A stretch of DNA of 64,000 nt from Microcebus murinus (Eukaryota; Chordata; Mammalia; Primates; Cheirogaleidae): positions 22,266,727-22,330,726 of the forward strand of contig NC_134115.1 in the NCBI RefSeq assembly GCF_040939455.1. Reading direction: 5' to 3'. The position numbers and the translations under genes were made by a program. Positions 63,571 to 64,000 of this stretch are shown one piece after another (position 1 is the first letter of the stretch; the number at the start of each line of letters is the position of its first letter). The notes beneath the pieces were generated by a model that made no database searches, was not told the DNA's origin, and saw only the letters and a program-made list of their open reading frames with translations.

Positions 63571-64000
63571 TTAACTTAGCTGAGCTATAGAGATTCTGGG
63601 GCATCCTCTACCTCCTGCTCTATTTTGCTATTCCATTTTGCTTTAACATTCCCTGTTCTCTTTTGTTTCATCACCCCCAATAGGGAAGCTAAGCTACTTC
63701 CTGCCCCTTATATCAGTCAGTCTTTGCCTAACTGTAAGTGGTTGCCATGCTTGGTATGTGTCAGAGACATGTGCATCCTGACTGACTGTAGAACTAATTG
63801 TTTAATTAACATCCTTTAATACTCTCTTCTTCGTCCCTCTTTGGTGTCTTTGTACCTAGGTAAAACTCCTATTGCCTTTGAAACACATCAGGTTTTTTTC
63901 ATTAGCAACAGCCCATGCCAGATTTGTGATATTGATATAACATATATTACCTCAGTCGGTTATGTTTACATGTAGCATTGGGTAGAAACAGGACTGAGGG
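63571..64000. other. RFK intron 2, nothing recognised
   Basis: No exon with RFK similarity and no named repeat in the last 430 bp. Confidence 0.5.

Overview
This window is nuclear DNA from a primate, most likely a strepsirrhine and probably a lemur. It holds about fifty Alu elements. Most of them carry an internal segment reading 'ggccaactaatatatatag' before the right half and the tail signature 'ctctagcctgggcaacaaag'. From memory these mark lemur-type Alus rather than those of monkeys and apes; no database was searched. There are no bacterial features, no operons, no CRISPR array and no tRNA or rRNA genes that I can see.

The only protein-coding gene recognised is RFK (riboflavin kinase) at the right end on the + strand. 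A CpG-rich, TATA-less promoter (about 59.70-60.65 kb) leads into coding exon 1 (60362-60443). Exon 2 (61176-61327) follows after a 732-bp intron. Together they encode residues 1-78 of a protein usually 155 residues long. The remaining exons, including the catalytic glutamate, lie beyond the window. The region from about 59.24 to 61.49 kb is almost free of repeats.

The other 59 kb is intergenic and built from layers of transposable elements. Left part (0-17 kb): Alus, old L1 fragments, LTR remnants and two hAT-type DNA transposons, one of them inside an Alu. Middle (17-29 kb): solo LTRs, MER5-like elements, a 406-bp terminal-inverted-repeat element with a TA duplication, a MER4-like LTR, an MLT1 LTR and a Tigger element split by an LTR. 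29.4-32.9 kb: a minus-strand L1 whose 5' end is fused to an Alu fragment, the whole flanked by one target-site duplication. 33-37 kb: two microsatellites, a decayed histone H3 retropseudogene, a small unidentified retrocopy and an L1 3' end. 37-54 kb: a dense nest of endogenous retroviral LTRs. One 560-bp LTR family occurs four times in the window in the same orientation. One copy hosts a full-length but dead mariner transposon, which itself hosts an Alu. 54-59 kb: nested L1s, Alus and an unexplained GC-rich patch with a run of 19 C.

Nesting gives a relative clock. The mariner is younger than its host LTR, and the nested Alu is younger than the mariner. One hAT element and one LTR sit inside Alus, so they inserted after Alus arose. 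Several very short polyA-tailed inserts with target duplications, and three sites used twice by retrotransposition, point to heavy L1-driven activity. I see no new multi-gene system. The most unusual items are the mariner, the hAT element inside an Alu, the TA-flanked inverted-repeat element, the L1-Alu chimera and the ultra-short inserts.
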